Positions 1 to 9,495 of a stretch of 64,000 nt of DNA are shown here, in pieces (the first letter of the stretch is position 1; each line of letters opens with the position of its first letter). The DNA comes from Candidatus Aalborgicola danicus (GTDB lineage Bacteria > Pseudomonadota > Gammaproteobacteria > Burkholderiales > Burkholderiaceae_C): NCBI GenBank assembly GCA_016703945.1, contig JADJBC010000044.1:444134-508133 (forward strand), read 5' to 3'. The position numbers were made by a program, and so were the translations under genes. The notes below the pieces were generated by a model. It worked only from the letters and a program-made list of their open reading frames with translations. It was not told where the DNA came from and searched no databases.

Positions 1-213
1 ATACTTTTCGTTCTGCTCCGGCGTAAACGTTGGCTGCAACGCCTTGAGCTTTTCGAGCGCAGAGTCTGCCTCTTTCGGTGCAATACTGAGGTTTTTACGC
101 ACCTCCGACAGCAAAGCGTCAAACGTGTGTTGTTCTTCCGCAATCGTGCCAAACGAACACAGCAATCCAATAACAAGGGCTGCAAGTCCCCTGACGATGT
201 AGTTGCCGACCAT
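1..213 (-). CDS. N-terminus of an exported protein, cut by the window edge
   Basis: The gene reads leftwards from ATG at 213 and runs off the window, so only 71 residues are visible. It begins MVGNYIVRGLAALVIGLL and has a hydrophobic stretch ending in CSFGTIAEEQ, which looks like a signal peptide. The mature part (HTFDALLSEVRKNL, then EADSALEKLKALQP) is an amphipathic helical pattern like the first helices of a TPR-type sensor domain. No catalytic motif is visible. A TTG at 240 in the same frame is an alternative start. It lies 30 bases downstream of the 73-aa peptide gene on the same strand, so the two are probably co-transcribed. The family cannot be assigned from this fragment. Confidence 0.55.
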   Translation of the reverse strand, partial: MVGNYIVRGLAALVIGLLCSFGTIAEEQHTFDALLSEVRKNLSIAPKEADSALEKLKALQPTFTPEQNEKY

Positions 214-243
214 CAGCGTCGCAATGTGTGCGCCTTGCAATGA

Positions 244-465
244 TTAATAGGTCACATCGTTGTTCACGACATTCAGTTTCGGGAGTTCGCTCGCATCAAT
301 TCCGGCCAAATTTGCTATGGAGGTTTTATCCCCCGACATGAAAGTCTGTTGCTCGATCGCATTCAAGCCAAACTGAGTCATTGCTGCAGCGGGATCGGCG
401 TTGTGTGCCGCAACCGCGGTTGCGTCGGAATCCAGATGGTTCAAGTAATCGAGTAGTAGGGACAT
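244..465 (-). CDS. Small 73-aa protein, LigA-like helical pattern, unknown function
   Basis: This short gene (MSLLLDYLNHLDSDATAV start) is preceded by AAAGG at a good ribosome-binding distance. It has no signal peptide or membrane segment. The middle (about residues 20-55) has the pattern DPAAAMTQFGL followed by EQQTFMSGDKTSIANLAGI. That resembles the short helical repeat of LigA-type dioxygenase alpha subunits (a 'DP...yGL...E...l..gD...' pattern). The C-terminal third, ELPKLNVVNNDVTY, is unlike that domain and looks unstructured. It is the first gene of a probable two-gene unit with the exported protein at 1-213. A small accessory protein or a leader-plus-core peptide precursor are both possible. 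The resemblance is by eye only. Confidence 0.55.
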   Translation of the reverse strand: MSLLLDYLNHLDSDATAVAAHNADPAAAMTQFGLNAIEQQTFMSGDKTSIANLAGIDASELPKLNVVNNDVTY

Positions 466-565
466 TGCAGGGACCTTTGATGATTACGAAGAGGGGGTGC
501 CGGGACCAGCGACCTCAATCGGATTCTATAACCCGTGTAAGCATTTGTAACCCACGATAAGGGGT

Positions 566-2026
566 CTATTTCCACCCGCCGCCCAGCACCTTGTACAACG
601 TCACCAGATTTTGCACCTGCTGAGCTTGGACCAACACGGCCGCCTGTTGCGCTGCAAATAATGAACGTTGGGCGTCCAGTACGTCAAAAGCATTGGACGC
701 GCCATGTTTGAAGCGCAGGTCGGTCAGGTCCATGCGGGTCTTCTCGGCCGCCATTTGAGCGTTCTGGGCGCGCAGTTGCTCGCCGAGCGTCGCGCGGCCG
801 ACCAGGGCGTCGGCCACTTCACGGAATCCGGTCTGAATTGCTTTTTCGTACTGCGCCACAGCAATGTCGCGTGCTACCTTGGCAGATTCCAAGTTGGCCT
901 GGTTGCGGCCATAGTCGAAGATCGGTAGCAGCAACTGCGGTACGAATGTCCATGCGGATGTGCCGTTGCTGAATAACGTGTCCAGATCATTGCTGACCAC
1001 GCCCGCGCTGCCGGTCAGTGCGATGCGGGGGAAAAAGGCGGCCCGTGCCGCACCAATGTTGGCGTTGTTGGCCAGCAGCTGTTGTTCGGCCTGGCGAATG
1101 TCGGGGCGGCGCGCCAGTAGTTCAGATGGCACGCCGGCTGGCAGGTCCGGCAGCATGCCCTGGGCTGTGATGGCCAGCCCGGCCGGCAGGTCGGCGGGCA
1201 GGGGCTGGCCAACCAGCAGGGTCAACGTGTTTTCGTCCTGCGCCCGCAAACGTGTGGTTTGGGCGAAAGCCGCCTTGGCGCCTTCCAGTAAAGACTGGGC
1301 CTGGCTCAGCTCCAGCTTGGACGCGGCTTCGTTGTCAAATTTGAGTTGGGTCAACCGCAAAGACTCTTGCCGTGTGGCCAACGATTCGCGGGTGACACGC
1401 AGCAGTTCATCATTGGCCAGCAGGCTCAAATAGGTGTTGGCTACCGCAGCTATCAAACTGATCTGCACGGTCTTGCGGGCCTCTTCAGAGCCCAACACCT
1501 GGGCCTGTGCGGCCTGGCTCAATGCGCGCACGCGGCCAAAGAAATCCAGCTCGTATGCAGTAACGCTAAGGCCCGCGGTGTAGCTGCTGTTGATGGCACC
1601 CGACGCCACCGGGCCGCGGCTGCCGGTGATGCCGGCATTCAGCGTGGGCATCTCGTCCGCACGGCGCACGTTGTACTGGGCGCGGGTCTGTTCGATGGCC
1701 AACACGGCGATGCGCAGATCGCGGTTGTTCTGTAGCGATAGCTCAATCAGCCGCTTCAGGCGGGCATCTTTGAAGAAATCTTGCCAGGCGATGTCGTCTG
1801 TCGCAGCAGCAGTTGCATTTGCTGCTGCGCCGGTGGCACTGTCGGCGGCGAAGCTGCCGGCCACCGGGGCGGCGGGCCGCTCGTAGGCAGGGATGAAGCT
1901 GCAGCCCACCGTGGCGAACAGCGCTGCCGACAGGGCGGTCATACGCAGAAGACCGCTTGACAGACGGGACTTGCCATGGGGTGCGAAGCGGGTTGCATGC
2001 GGCGTATTCATTGGCAAATTATTCAT
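566..2026 (-). CDS. Outer-membrane efflux lipoprotein, OprM/NodT family
   Basis: This is the outer-membrane channel of a tripartite RND pump. I chose the ATG at 2026, which overlaps the stop of the pump gene by 8 bases (ATGAATAA). A longer frame runs back to 2167 but only shadows the pump gene, and another ATG follows at 2011. The product is about 486 residues, usual for the family. An N-terminal hydrophobic segment ends in a lipobox (FATVGC), so it is likely lipid-anchored. After it come two repeats of the OEP domain, with the family hallmarks ELDFFGRVRALSQAA, ELLARRPDIRQAEQQL and FDYGRNQANLESA. It is the third gene of an operon read leftwards: adaptor, inner-membrane pump, channel. Confidence 0.93.
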   Translation of the reverse strand: MNNLPMNTPHATRFAPHGKSRLSSGLLRMTALSAALFATVGCSFIPAYERPAAPVAGSFAADSATGAAANATAAATDDIAWQDFFKDARLKRLIELSLQNNRDLRIAVLAIEQTRAQYNVRRADEMPTLNAGITGSRGPVASGAINSSYTAGLSVTAYELDFFGRVRALSQAAQAQVLGSEEARKTVQISLIAAVANTYLSLLANDELLRVTRESLATRQESLRLTQLKFDNEAASKLELSQAQSLLEGAKAAFAQTTRLRAQDENTLTLLVGQPLPADLPAGLAITAQGMLPDLPAGVPSELLARRPDIRQAEQQLLANNANIGAARAAFFPRIALTGSAGVVSNDLDTLFSNGTSAWTFVPQLLLPIFDYGRNQANLESAKVARDIAVAQYEKAIQTGFREVADALVGRATLGEQLRAQNAQMAAEKTRMDLTDLRFKHGASNAFDVLDAQRSLFAAQQAAVLVQAQQVQNLVTLYKVLGGGWK

Positions 2027-5000
2027 GGCTATCCACTCCGATCTGGTGGCCATGGGCCGCATCAAACTGGTGTTGGCGTTCGCTGCCCTTGAAGATAGAG
2101 CGCACCACCACAAAGAAGATGGGGACGAAGAAAACGGCGAGGATGGTACCCACCAAGCTGCCACCAATCACGCCGGTGCCAATGGCGCGCTGGCTGGCCG
2201 AGCCGGCGCCACTGGAGATGGCCAGCGGCAGCACACCCAGCATAAAGGCCATGGAGGTCATCAAGATGGGCCTGAACCGCATGTGGGCCGCGGCCAATGC
2301 GGCCTGCACGGCTGTCTTGCCCTGGGCCTGCAAATCCTTGGCAAACTCGATGATCAGAATCGCGTTTTTGGCGGACAGGCCGATGATGGTGATCAACCCG
2401 ACCTGGAAGTACACGTCGTTGGAGTATCCCCGCATCACCGTGGCCAACAGAACACCGAGCACACCCACGGGCACCACCAGAATGACCGCTAACGGGATGG
2501 ACCAGCTCTCGTACAACGCCGCCAGGCACAAGAAGACAGCCAGGATGGCAAAGCCGTACAAGATCAGGGCTTGTGAGCCGGCGATTTTTTCTTCGCGTGA
2601 CAAACCGGTCCACTCAAAGGCAAACCCTTCGGGCAACTGGGCGGCCAGTTTTTCCATCTCGTCCATGGCGTCGCCGGTGCTGTAGCCGGGGGCTGCGGAG
2701 CCGCCAATACGCATGGCGGGGTAGCCGTTGTAACGAATGGTCTGCATCGCGCCTTTGATCCAGCGGGTGCTGGCAAAGGCGGACAGCGGCACGGGCACGC
2801 CGCGAGCGTTAGGGGTGGTCAGCTTCAAAATGTCGTCTGGTTGCATACGTGCTGTGGCATCGGCCTGCACCACCACGCGTTGCAGACGGCCCTGGTTGGG
2901 GAAGTCGTTGATATAGGCCGAGCCCAGTGCGGTGGAAATGGTGCTGTTGATGGAGTCAAAACTCACCGACAGTGCGCTGGCCTTGTCACGGTCAATGTCG
3001 ATTTGCAATTGCGGCGCATCCTCCAGGCCGTCGGGGCGCACTTGCGTCAAAACTTTGCTCTTGGATGCCAAACCCATCAACTGGTTGCGCGCGGCCACCA
3101 GGGCCTCATGCCCCTTGCCACCGCGGTCTTGCAGGCGGAAGGTAAAGCCAGACGCCTGGCCCAGCTCGGGTATGGCTGGCGGGCTCAAGGGGAAAACAAA
3201 GGCATCGCGTATGCCCATCAAACCACCAAAAGCGCGTCCGGCAATGGCTTGTGCAGATTGCCCCTCACCCTTGCGTTCGGACCAGTCTTTGAGCGTGATA
3301 AATCCGAACGCGGCATTTTGTCCCTGGCCCGAAAAGCTGAAGCCCAGTACACCGACCATGCTTTGCACTTCGGGCTGTTTGAGCATAAAGGCTTCGACCT
3401 GCTCCATGACGTTTTGCGTGCGCTCACGGGTGGCACCTGGCGGCAGCTGGATACTGACCAGCATGGTGCCCTGGTCTTCATTGGGCAAGAAGGCCGTGGG
3501 CAGGCGCACATACATCACACCCACCACGGCAATGATGGCTGCGTAGATGATCAGGTAGCGGCCAGCGCGCGACAGGATGCGGGCGACCCAGCCTTCGTAA
3601 CTTTTTGCAGTGCGTGAGAAGCCGCGGTTAAACCAGCCAAAGAAACCGGTCTTGGCATGGTGATGCCCAGCCTCTACCGGTTTCAGTAAGGTGGCGCACA
3701 GTGCGGGCGTGAGCGATAAGGCCATGAAGGCGGAGAAAGAGATCGATGCCACCATCACCGCCGAGAACTGGCGGTAGATATTGCCCACCGAGCCCTGGAA
3801 GAATGCCAGTGGCACAAACACGGCAATCAGCACCACGGTCACACCGATGATGGCGCCCGATATCTGGCCCATGGCCTTGCGTGTGGCCTGCAGTGGCGGC
3901 AGGCCTTCTTCGCTCATGATGCGCTCGACGTTCTCCACCACCACGATGGCGTCGTCCACCACAATGCCGATCACCAGCACCATGCCAAACATAGTCAACA
4001 CGTTGATGGAGAAGCCTAAGCCCAGCAGCGTGGCAAAGGTGCCCAAGAGTGCCACCGGCACCACGATGGTGGGGATGATGGTGTAGCGCCAATTCTGCAG
4101 GAACAGGAACATCACCAAAAACACCAAAATGACGGCCTCAATCAGCGTCTCGGCCACCTGGGAGATGGAGATTTTGACGAAGCGCGACGCATCGTACGGA
4201 ATGGTCCACTTCACACCGGCGGGAAAGTAGGGCTGCAACTGCGCCATGCGCTCGCGCACCGCCTTGGCTGCGGCAAGTGCGTTGCCACTGGGCGCCAATT
4301 GAACACCAATACCAGCCGCAGGCTTGCCGTTCAGACGCGCCGATGTGGCATAGGTTTGTGCGCCCAGCTCGATGCGGGCCACGTCGCGCAGGCGCACGGT
4401 GGAACCATCGGTGTTGGCGCGCAGCACAATGTTGCCAAACTGCTCCACGGTACTGAGTTGGCCATTCACCACCACCGTGGCAGCAATGGTTTGGCCGGCG
4501 ATATTGGGAAGCTCACCAATGGTGCCCGACGACACCTGCGCGTTTTGCGAGCGGATGGCGGTATTGACCTCGGCAGCGGACAGGTTGTAGCCGCTGAGCT
4601 TGGCCGGGTCTACCCAGATGCGCATGGCGCGCTCGGTGCCAAACAACTGGGCTTGGCCGATGCCGGGCAGGCGCTGGATTTCGGGCAGCACGTTGCGGGA
4701 TGCATAGTCGCCCAGGGCCACGATGTCGATGTCCGGGTTGTCGCTGGACAACATCGTGAACAGCAGGAAGTTGGAACGTGCCTTGTCCACCCGCACACCA
4801 GCCTGCGTGACAGCCGCCGGCAGGCGCGGCGCGGCACGCGACAGGCGGTTTTGCACATCCACCTGCGCCAGATCGGCATTGGTGCCGGGCTCAAAACTGA
4901 TGGAGATGGAACCCGTGCCGTTGGCCTGCGCCACCGACTCCATGTAGATCATGCCGGGCGAGCCATTCATTTCGCGCTCGATCACGCTGAGCACACTGTC

Positions 5001-5174
5001 TTCCAGTATTTGGGCCGATGCGCCGGGGTAACCTGCCGAAACAATGATGGTGGGTGGTGCCACCGGCGGGTATTGGGCAATGGGCAATTGCGTGATCGCC
5101 ACGCCGCCCATCACCATGATGAACAGCGCAATCACCCATGCAAAGATGGGGCGGTCGATGAAGAACTGGGCCAT
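2019..5174 (-). CDS. RND multidrug efflux pump, inner-membrane subunit (AcrB/MexB-like)
   Basis: This 1051-residue protein is the proton-driven pump of a hydrophobe/amphiphile exporter (HAE1 family), and its length is normal. It opens MAQFFIDRPIFAWVIALFIM, typical of AcrB homologues. The proton-relay residues are present: the paired Asp in VIGIVVDDAIVVVENVE (about residues 406-407, TM4) and the Lys in LSAKNAILIIEFAKD (about residue 937, TM10). Two large periplasmic loops follow TM1 and TM7. It sits 12 bases after the adaptor gene and overlaps the channel gene, giving an acrAB-oprM-type operon. The divergent AcrR-like gene at 6616 is the likely repressor. Substrates cannot be read from sequence; drugs, solvents and detergents are usual for the family. 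Confidence 0.95.
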   Translation of the reverse strand: MAQFFIDRPIFAWVIALFIMVMGGVAITQLPIAQYPPVAPPTIIVSAGYPGASAQILEDSVLSVIEREMNGSPGMIYMESVAQANGTGSISISFEPGTNADLAQVDVQNRLSRAAPRLPAAVTQAGVRVDKARSNFLLFTMLSSDNPDIDIVALGDYASRNVLPEIQRLPGIGQAQLFGTERAMRIWVDPAKLSGYNLSAAEVNTAIRSQNAQVSSGTIGELPNIAGQTIAATVVVNGQLSTVEQFGNIVLRANTDGSTVRLRDVARIELGAQTYATSARLNGKPAAGIGVQLAPSGNALAAAKAVRERMAQLQPYFPAGVKWTIPYDASRFVKISISQVAETLIEAVILVFLVMFLFLQNWRYTIIPTIVVPVALLGTFATLLGLGFSINVLTMFGMVLVIGIVVDDAIVVVENVERIMSEEGLPPLQATRKAMGQISGAIIGVTVVLIAVFVPLAFFQGSVGNIYRQFSAVMVASISFSAFMALSLTPALCATLLKPVEAGHHHAKTGFFGWFNRGFSRTAKSYEGWVARILSRAGRYLIIYAAIIAVVGVMYVRLPTAFLPNEDQGTMLVSIQLPPGATRERTQNVMEQVEAFMLKQPEVQSMVGVLGFSFSGQGQNAAFGFITLKDWSERKGEGQSAQAIAGRAFGGLMGIRDAFVFPLSPPAIPELGQASGFTFRLQDRGGKGHEALVAARNQLMGLASKSKVLTQVRPDGLEDAPQLQIDIDRDKASALSVSFDSINSTISTALGSAYINDFPNQGRLQRVVVQADATARMQPDDILKLTTPNARGVPVPLSAFASTRWIKGAMQTIRYNGYPAMRIGGSAAPGYSTGDAMDEMEKLAAQLPEGFAFEWTGLSREEKIAGSQALILYGFAILAVFLCLAALYESWSIPLAVILVVPVGVLGVLLATVMRGYSNDVYFQVGLITIIGLSAKNAILIIEFAKDLQAQGKTAVQAALAAAHMRFRPILMTSMAFMLGVLPLAISSGAGSASQRAIGTGVIGGSLVGTILAVFFVPIFFVVVRSIFKGSERQHQFDAAHGHQIGVDSHE

Positions 5175-5186
5175 GTGCAGAGCCCC

Positions 5187-6455
5187 TTATTTGCTGGCCG
5201 CTGCCGACGGGGCCGCTGCGGGTGCCGTCGCTGGCGCGGATGCCGGTGCGGATGCAGGTGCAGAGGCCGCTGCACCGGCTTTCCAAGGCACGGGCTTGAC
5301 CGGCGCGCCGGGCACCATCATCTTCTGGAAGCCATCCACAATGACCTGCTCACCGGGCTTGAGTCCGTCCAGCACCACCCACTGGCTGCCTTGGGCATTG
5401 CCAATTTTGATAGGGCGCGGCGTGGGCTTGCTGTCGGCTCCGACCACCAACACGGTATCCCCTTGGTTGGTGCGGGTAACCGCCTGCTGCGGCAGCAAAA
5501 TACCGGAAGGAATCTCGGCCTGCGACAGGCGCACACGCACATACTGACCGGGCAACAGCAGGCCGTCCGGGTTGGGTACTTCGGCGCGCAAGGTAATCTG
5601 CCCGCTGGTTGCGTCCACCGTCAAATCGGTGAACAGCAGCTTGCCCTGGCGCGGCAGCTCGCTGCCGTCTTCCAGCACCACACGCACCGGCACCGAACCA
5701 TCACCCGCGCTGCGGACTTGCTTGGCGGCAATGGCCTTGCGCAGGCGCAGCACATCGGTCGTGGACTGGGTGAAGTTCACGTAGACCGTGTCGGTTTGCT
5801 GGATGACGGCCAACTGCGTGGCCTCGGCCGCACTGACCAGCGCGCCTTCGGTCACCAGCGACTGGCCTATGCGACCGGAGATAGGAGCGTTGACCGACGC
5901 GTAGTCCAGGTTGATCTGTGCCGTTTGCGCGGCTGCCTTGGCAGTGGCGACATCGGCCTCGGCCTGCTTTTGTGTGGTCAGCAGCGCGAAGTATTCCTGC
6001 TTGCTGATGGCGTTGGCCTCCACCAGCGGTTTGTAGCGTTCTACCTGGGCGGTTGCCTGGGCCAGATTGGCCTGGCCCTTGGCAAGGCTAGCCAGTGCGC
6101 TTTCCAAAGCTGCGCGATAGGGGCCAGCGTCTATCTGGTACAGGGCCTGGCCGGCCTTGACCTCGCTACCCTCGCGGAACAGGCGTTTGAGCACCACGCC
6201 GTTGACCCGGGCCCGCACCTGCGCCACACGCAGCGCGCTGACACGGCCGGGCAGCTCGGTCTGCAAGGCCACCGCTTCATTCGCAACTGTCACCACCCCC
6301 ACTGTTGCCGGTGGTGGCCCGCCCGCGCCACCACCGCCTCCGGGCGCTGCATCCTTGGCACCGCAGGCAGCCAGTAGCGCGGCCAAAGGTAGAACGGCGA
6401 GCAGGGCAGGGCGGGGCTGGTGTGCAAAGGCGAAAACGGTACGGTACGAGGACAT
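5187..6455 (-). CDS. RND efflux periplasmic adaptor (AcrA/MexA-like lipoprotein)
   Basis: This 422-residue membrane-fusion protein links the pump to the outer-membrane channel. The start at 6455 is preceded by AAGGA. The signal sequence ends in a lipobox (ALLAACGAKD), followed by a Gly/Pro-rich linker. The order is then barrel strand, lipoyl half (VRARVNGVVLKRLFREGSEV), helical hairpin (about residues 110-180), second lipoyl half (VNAPISGRIGQSLVTEGALV), beta-barrel and membrane-proximal domain (VVLDGLKPGEQVIVDGF). The C-terminus is an unusually long Ala/Ser/Pro-rich tail. It is the first gene of the pump operon and the one nearest the operator at 6546-6565. Confidence 0.94.
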   Translation of the reverse strand: MSSYRTVFAFAHQPRPALLAVLPLAALLAACGAKDAAPGGGGGAGGPPPATVGVVTVANEAVALQTELPGRVSALRVAQVRARVNGVVLKRLFREGSEVKAGQALYQIDAGPYRAALESALASLAKGQANLAQATAQVERYKPLVEANAISKQEYFALLTTQKQAEADVATAKAAAQTAQINLDYASVNAPISGRIGQSLVTEGALVSAAEATQLAVIQQTDTVYVNFTQSTTDVLRLRKAIAAKQVRSAGDGSVPVRVVLEDGSELPRQGKLLFTDLTVDATSGQITLRAEVPNPDGLLLPGQYVRVRLSQAEIPSGILLPQQAVTRTNQGDTVLVVGADSKPTPRPIKIGNAQGSQWVVLDGLKPGEQVIVDGFQKMMVPGAPVKPVPWKAGAAASAPASAPASAPATAPAAAPSAAASK

Positions 6456-6545
6456 AGGGAATCCTTAGGGATGGCAAAAACGGGGACCTGAAGGGAGCGC
6501 GGGCGCAGCACAGCGGGCTGGCAATTTCAAAAATCTGGATTAGTA

Positions 6546-6565
6546 TACATACACGAATGAATGTA
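6546..6565. promoter_or_regulatory. AcrR-like operator between pump operon and its repressor gene
   Basis: The sequence TACATACACGAATGAATGTA is an imperfect palindrome with outer arms TACAT/ATGTA. Read on the minus strand it closely matches the E. coli AcrR operator as I remember it (TACATACATTTGTGAATG...). It lies in the 160-base gap between the divergent adaptor and TetR genes, so one site could control both. Confidence 0.75.
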
Positions 6566-6615
6566 AATAGACCCCCAGCCCGCAATAACCCTGTTGGCAA
6601 CATAGTCCCATAAAT

Positions 6616-7239
6616 ATGGCCCGCAAAACCAAAGAAGACGCTCTTATCACCCGCGATTTGATACTGGACGCGGCCGAGCGCGTGTTCCTGCGCCGGGGTG
6701 TGGCCCGTTCCGCATTGCAAGAGATTGCCGAAGAGGCCCATCTGACCCGCGGTGCCATTTACTGGCATTTTCAGAACAAGGCCGACGTGTTTGATGCCAT
6801 GCTGCAGCGCGTGAAGTTGCCCATGTTGACCCGGCTCAACAGCCAGCCCGAAGCCGAATCCGATAATCCCTTGCAGCACCTGCGCCAGAACGTGGCCGCG
6901 GCCTTTAACGAAACCGTGCACAACCTGCAGGTGCGCCGGGTGTTTGAGATTGCCTCACACCGGGTGGAATACGGCGACGACCTGCAGGCCGTGCGCGAAC
7001 GGCACATCACGCATCGCACCGAGCGTGTGGTGGACCTGGCGCGTGTCCTGGCAATGGCGCAGGCCAAGGGCCAGGTGCGCCCGCAGTTGGAAACACATGC
7101 CGCCGCCGTGGGTCTGTACGCCCTGCTGGACGGCTTGATGTCCAACTGGCTGCTGCAGCCCGAGGCCTTTGATCTGGAGGTGGTGGGTGCCCAGGCGCTG
7201 GATGCTTATCTGGTGGGCTTGGGTGGGGTGCCGCAGTAG
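6616..7239 (+). CDS. TetR-family repressor of the adjacent RND pump (AcrR/TtgR-like)
   Basis: The 207-residue protein starts MARKTKEDALITRDLILDAA, a typical AcrR/TtgR opening. The helix-turn-helix spans about residues 12-58, with the recognition region LTRGAIYWHFQNKADVFDAM. The C-terminal part (about 85-190) is the all-helical ligand-binding domain (HRTERVVDLARVLAMAQAKG). It is divergent from the pump operon across a gap holding an AcrR-like palindrome, so it most likely represses both the pump and itself until a hydrophobic ligand binds. The family and role are well supported, but the inducer is unknown. Confidence 0.92.
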   Translation: MARKTKEDALITRDLILDAAERVFLRRGVARSALQEIAEEAHLTRGAIYWHFQNKADVFDAMLQRVKLPMLTRLNSQPEAESDNPLQHLRQNVAAAFNETVHNLQVRRVFEIASHRVEYGDDLQAVRERHITHRTERVVDLARVLAMAQAKGQVRPQLETHAAAVGLYALLDGLMSNWLLQPEAFDLEVVGAQALDAYLVGLGGVPQ

Positions 7240-7445
7240 CTTGTGCTGTTGATAGAGAGTCGGCAAGCCGTGGACACGCACCATGGCTTCGGTGCGGCAG
7301 CGAACAGACTCACGGGGGCGGCTTGAATATTCTTTGAAAACGCCGAATTGATACGGCGTAAGTCCGGGCTGCCCGATCAATGCCCAGGAAAGTATCCAGG
7401 GAGCAATGTAGGCTACGGAACATTTGTCTCACTGAAAGTGCCTCC

Positions 7446-9290
7446 ATGCCAACTTCCGCAACCGCTGAAAAACCGGACGGACCCACCCTGTCGCGCCGGC
7501 GCCCGTCGCCATTTTCATTGGCTGCGTGGAAGCAATTCGTCCTTGTCGCCAAGCCCTACTGGTTGGGTGACCAGAAAAAAGCTGCATGGACGCTGCTGGC
7601 TGTGCTGATCGTATTGATGCTGGCCGAGACCCAATTCGCCGTGATGCTGAACGAGCAGAGCGGCGAGCTGGCATCCGCACTGGCGGGCAAGGAGGCTGAC
7701 CGGTTCTGGAATTCGGTTTACGCGTGTTTGGGCATCCTGGTGTTCGCCGTGCCGATCTACGCCTTCTACTATTACATGCGTGACGCGTTCGCCAACCAGT
7801 GGCGGCGCTGGCTCACCGGCCGTTTCCTCGATGGCTACCTGCACGACCGCAAATACTACGCCCTTGGTGCCATGGGTGAGATTGACAACCCGGACCAGCG
7901 TATCAGTGAAGACATCAACACCTTCACCGGCAGGTCCATCCACTTTCTGCTGATATTCTTAGGCTCGTTGATGCAATTGGTGGCTTTTAGCACGGTGCTG
8001 TGGTCGATCTCACATCTGTTGGTCGCGGTGCTGGCGGTGTACGCGCTGCTGGGGACCGTCGTCGCGCTTTACGTGTTCGGCAAGCCGCTGATTCAGCTGA
8101 ATTTTTTGCAAATCCGGCGCGAGGCTGACTTGCGCTTTGGCTTGATGCGCCTGCGCGAAAATGCGGAGTCCATCGCTTTCTATCGCGGTGAGGCACAAGA
8201 ACGTGCACAAATCGACAGCAAATTTGGCAAGGTGTTCACCAACTTTGCGCGACTGATCAAGCAGCAGCGCGCACTCAATATTTTCCAACGCGGCTTCAAT
8301 CAACTCACCATCGTATTGCCCAGCGTGATTCTGGCCAATGCGGTGTTGTCGGGCGAGATGGAAGTCGGTCGGGCGGTGCAGGCGACCGGCGCGTTTGTCG
8401 CGGTACTGGGTGCCGTCGCGCTGATTGTCGATAACTTCGAGAGCCTGAGCCGGTTTGTGGCGGGCATCGACCGGTTGCAGGCCTTGTCGAAACTGGTGCT
8501 GACCGACCCTGCGGCGCAGCCCGAAATGGGCGACGACAAGCATCCAATAATCCAGACGGAAGTGGGTGACCATCTCGCGCTGGATGCGCTCACGCTGTAC
8601 ACGCCCCAGTACGAACGATTGCTCGTCAAGGAACTATCGCTGACATTGAAGCCGGGCGACGGTCTGCTGATCACCGGTGACAGCGGCTGCGGTAAAAGTT
8701 CGCTACTGCGTGCCATCGCGGGTTTGTGGCAATCTGGCACGGGTGTGATCCGCCAGCCGCCACTGGAAGACGTCTTCTTTCTGCCGCAGCAGCCGTATAT
8801 GCAGGTTGGTAGTTTGCGCAGCCAACTCATCTATCCCAGTCTGGAGACCAGTCTGAGCGATGCGCGATTGCTCGAAATACTGGACGAGGTGCACATGGAG
8901 GAGTTGGCCGAGCGCGTGGGCGGATTGGATGCCGTGGAGGACTGGGGGAAGCTGCTGTCCGTGGGTGAGCAGCAGCGACTGGCCTTCGGGCGCGTACTCG
9001 TGCGCCAACCCAGCATCGTCATTGTGGACGAAGGCACCAGCGCGCTGGACAGCAGCAATGAGAACTCGCTCTATGAACGTCTGCGCAGCGCCGGCACCAC
9101 CATCATCAGCATCGCCCACCGCCCCGCGGTGCTACGCCACCACACCCACGTGCTGCGGCTGGTGGGTGCGGGTGCGTGGGAGTTGCACGCTGCAGAAGGT
9201 TATGAGTTTGACGGGCCTCTGTTGGTTGTGTCAGCCCAATCAACGGAACCACCACCCATCGAGTTTGGGGTCGGGGTCCGCGCCTCATAG
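7446..9290 (+). CDS. ABC exporter, fused membrane and ATPase domains (SbmA/BacA/YddA-like)
   Basis: This is a half-size ABC transporter of 614 residues from ATG 7446. An in-frame ATG at 7380 would add 22 residues that look non-coding. Four to six membrane segments fill the first half (for example AVLIVLMLAETQFAVML and SVYACLGILVFAVPIYAFYYYM). The segment WRRWLTGRFLDGYLHDRKYY and then NPDQRISEDINTFT is characteristic of the SbmA/BacA and YddA membrane domain. The ATPase has Walker A GDSGCGKSS (about residue 411), signature LSVGEQQRLAFGR (about 506) and Walker B IVIVDEGTSALD (about 525). Relatives move peptides, cobalamin or unknown substrates across the inner membrane. It stands alone between unrelated genes. 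Confidence 0.9.
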   Translation: MPTSATAEKPDGPTLSRRRPSPFSLAAWKQFVLVAKPYWLGDQKKAAWTLLAVLIVLMLAETQFAVMLNEQSGELASALAGKEADRFWNSVYACLGILVFAVPIYAFYYYMRDAFANQWRRWLTGRFLDGYLHDRKYYALGAMGEIDNPDQRISEDINTFTGRSIHFLLIFLGSLMQLVAFSTVLWSISHLLVAVLAVYALLGTVVALYVFGKPLIQLNFLQIRREADLRFGLMRLRENAESIAFYRGEAQERAQIDSKFGKVFTNFARLIKQQRALNIFQRGFNQLTIVLPSVILANAVLSGEMEVGRAVQATGAFVAVLGAVALIVDNFESLSRFVAGIDRLQALSKLVLTDPAAQPEMGDDKHPIIQTEVGDHLALDALTLYTPQYERLLVKELSLTLKPGDGLLITGDSGCGKSSLLRAIAGLWQSGTGVIRQPPLEDVFFLPQQPYMQVGSLRSQLIYPSLETSLSDARLLEILDEVHMEELAERVGGLDAVEDWGKLLSVGEQQRLAFGRVLVRQPSIVIVDEGTSALDSSNENSLYERLRSAGTTIISIAHRPAVLRHHTHVLRLVGAGAWELHAAEGYEFDGPLLVVSAQSTEPPPIEFGVGVRAS

Positions 9291-9360
9291 TGTCAAATGC
9301 CCACAAATCGGCGCGGGCCCCGGCCCCAAACCCGGTGCGCGACACGGTGGAGCGAGCTAG

Positions 9361-9414
9361 AGTTTTAGTAGCTACTCACGCAATCCATTCGAGGGGCAGT
9401 CTGTGGCTACATTT
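9361..9414 (-). repeat. Degenerate copy of the Comamonadaceae-type GCGCAAGCAGCTAT repeat
   Basis: On the minus strand this reads GTAGCCACAGACTGCCCCTC, then GGATTGCGTGAGTAGCTACT. It shares the order 'GCC...CCCC...TTGCG-AAG/GAG-AGCTA' with the copies at 15203, 30359, 47888 and 49554. It is the most diverged of the five. It lies in the 205-base gap after the ABC transporter gene, where I see no gene. Confidence 0.45.
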
Positions 9415-9495
9415 AGCCTATACCCCACGTGAAATATACCTATCAATGCTATTGAATAGATTGCGTTTTGGCAGTGACGCTAGGGCTATCGACTG

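Noticed and set aside
4299..6377. 692-codon open frame on the plus strand opposite the RND pump and adaptor
   Set aside because: It is a shadow of two well-supported genes in GC-rich DNA; its translation is low-complexity His/Gly/Arg-rich with no domain.
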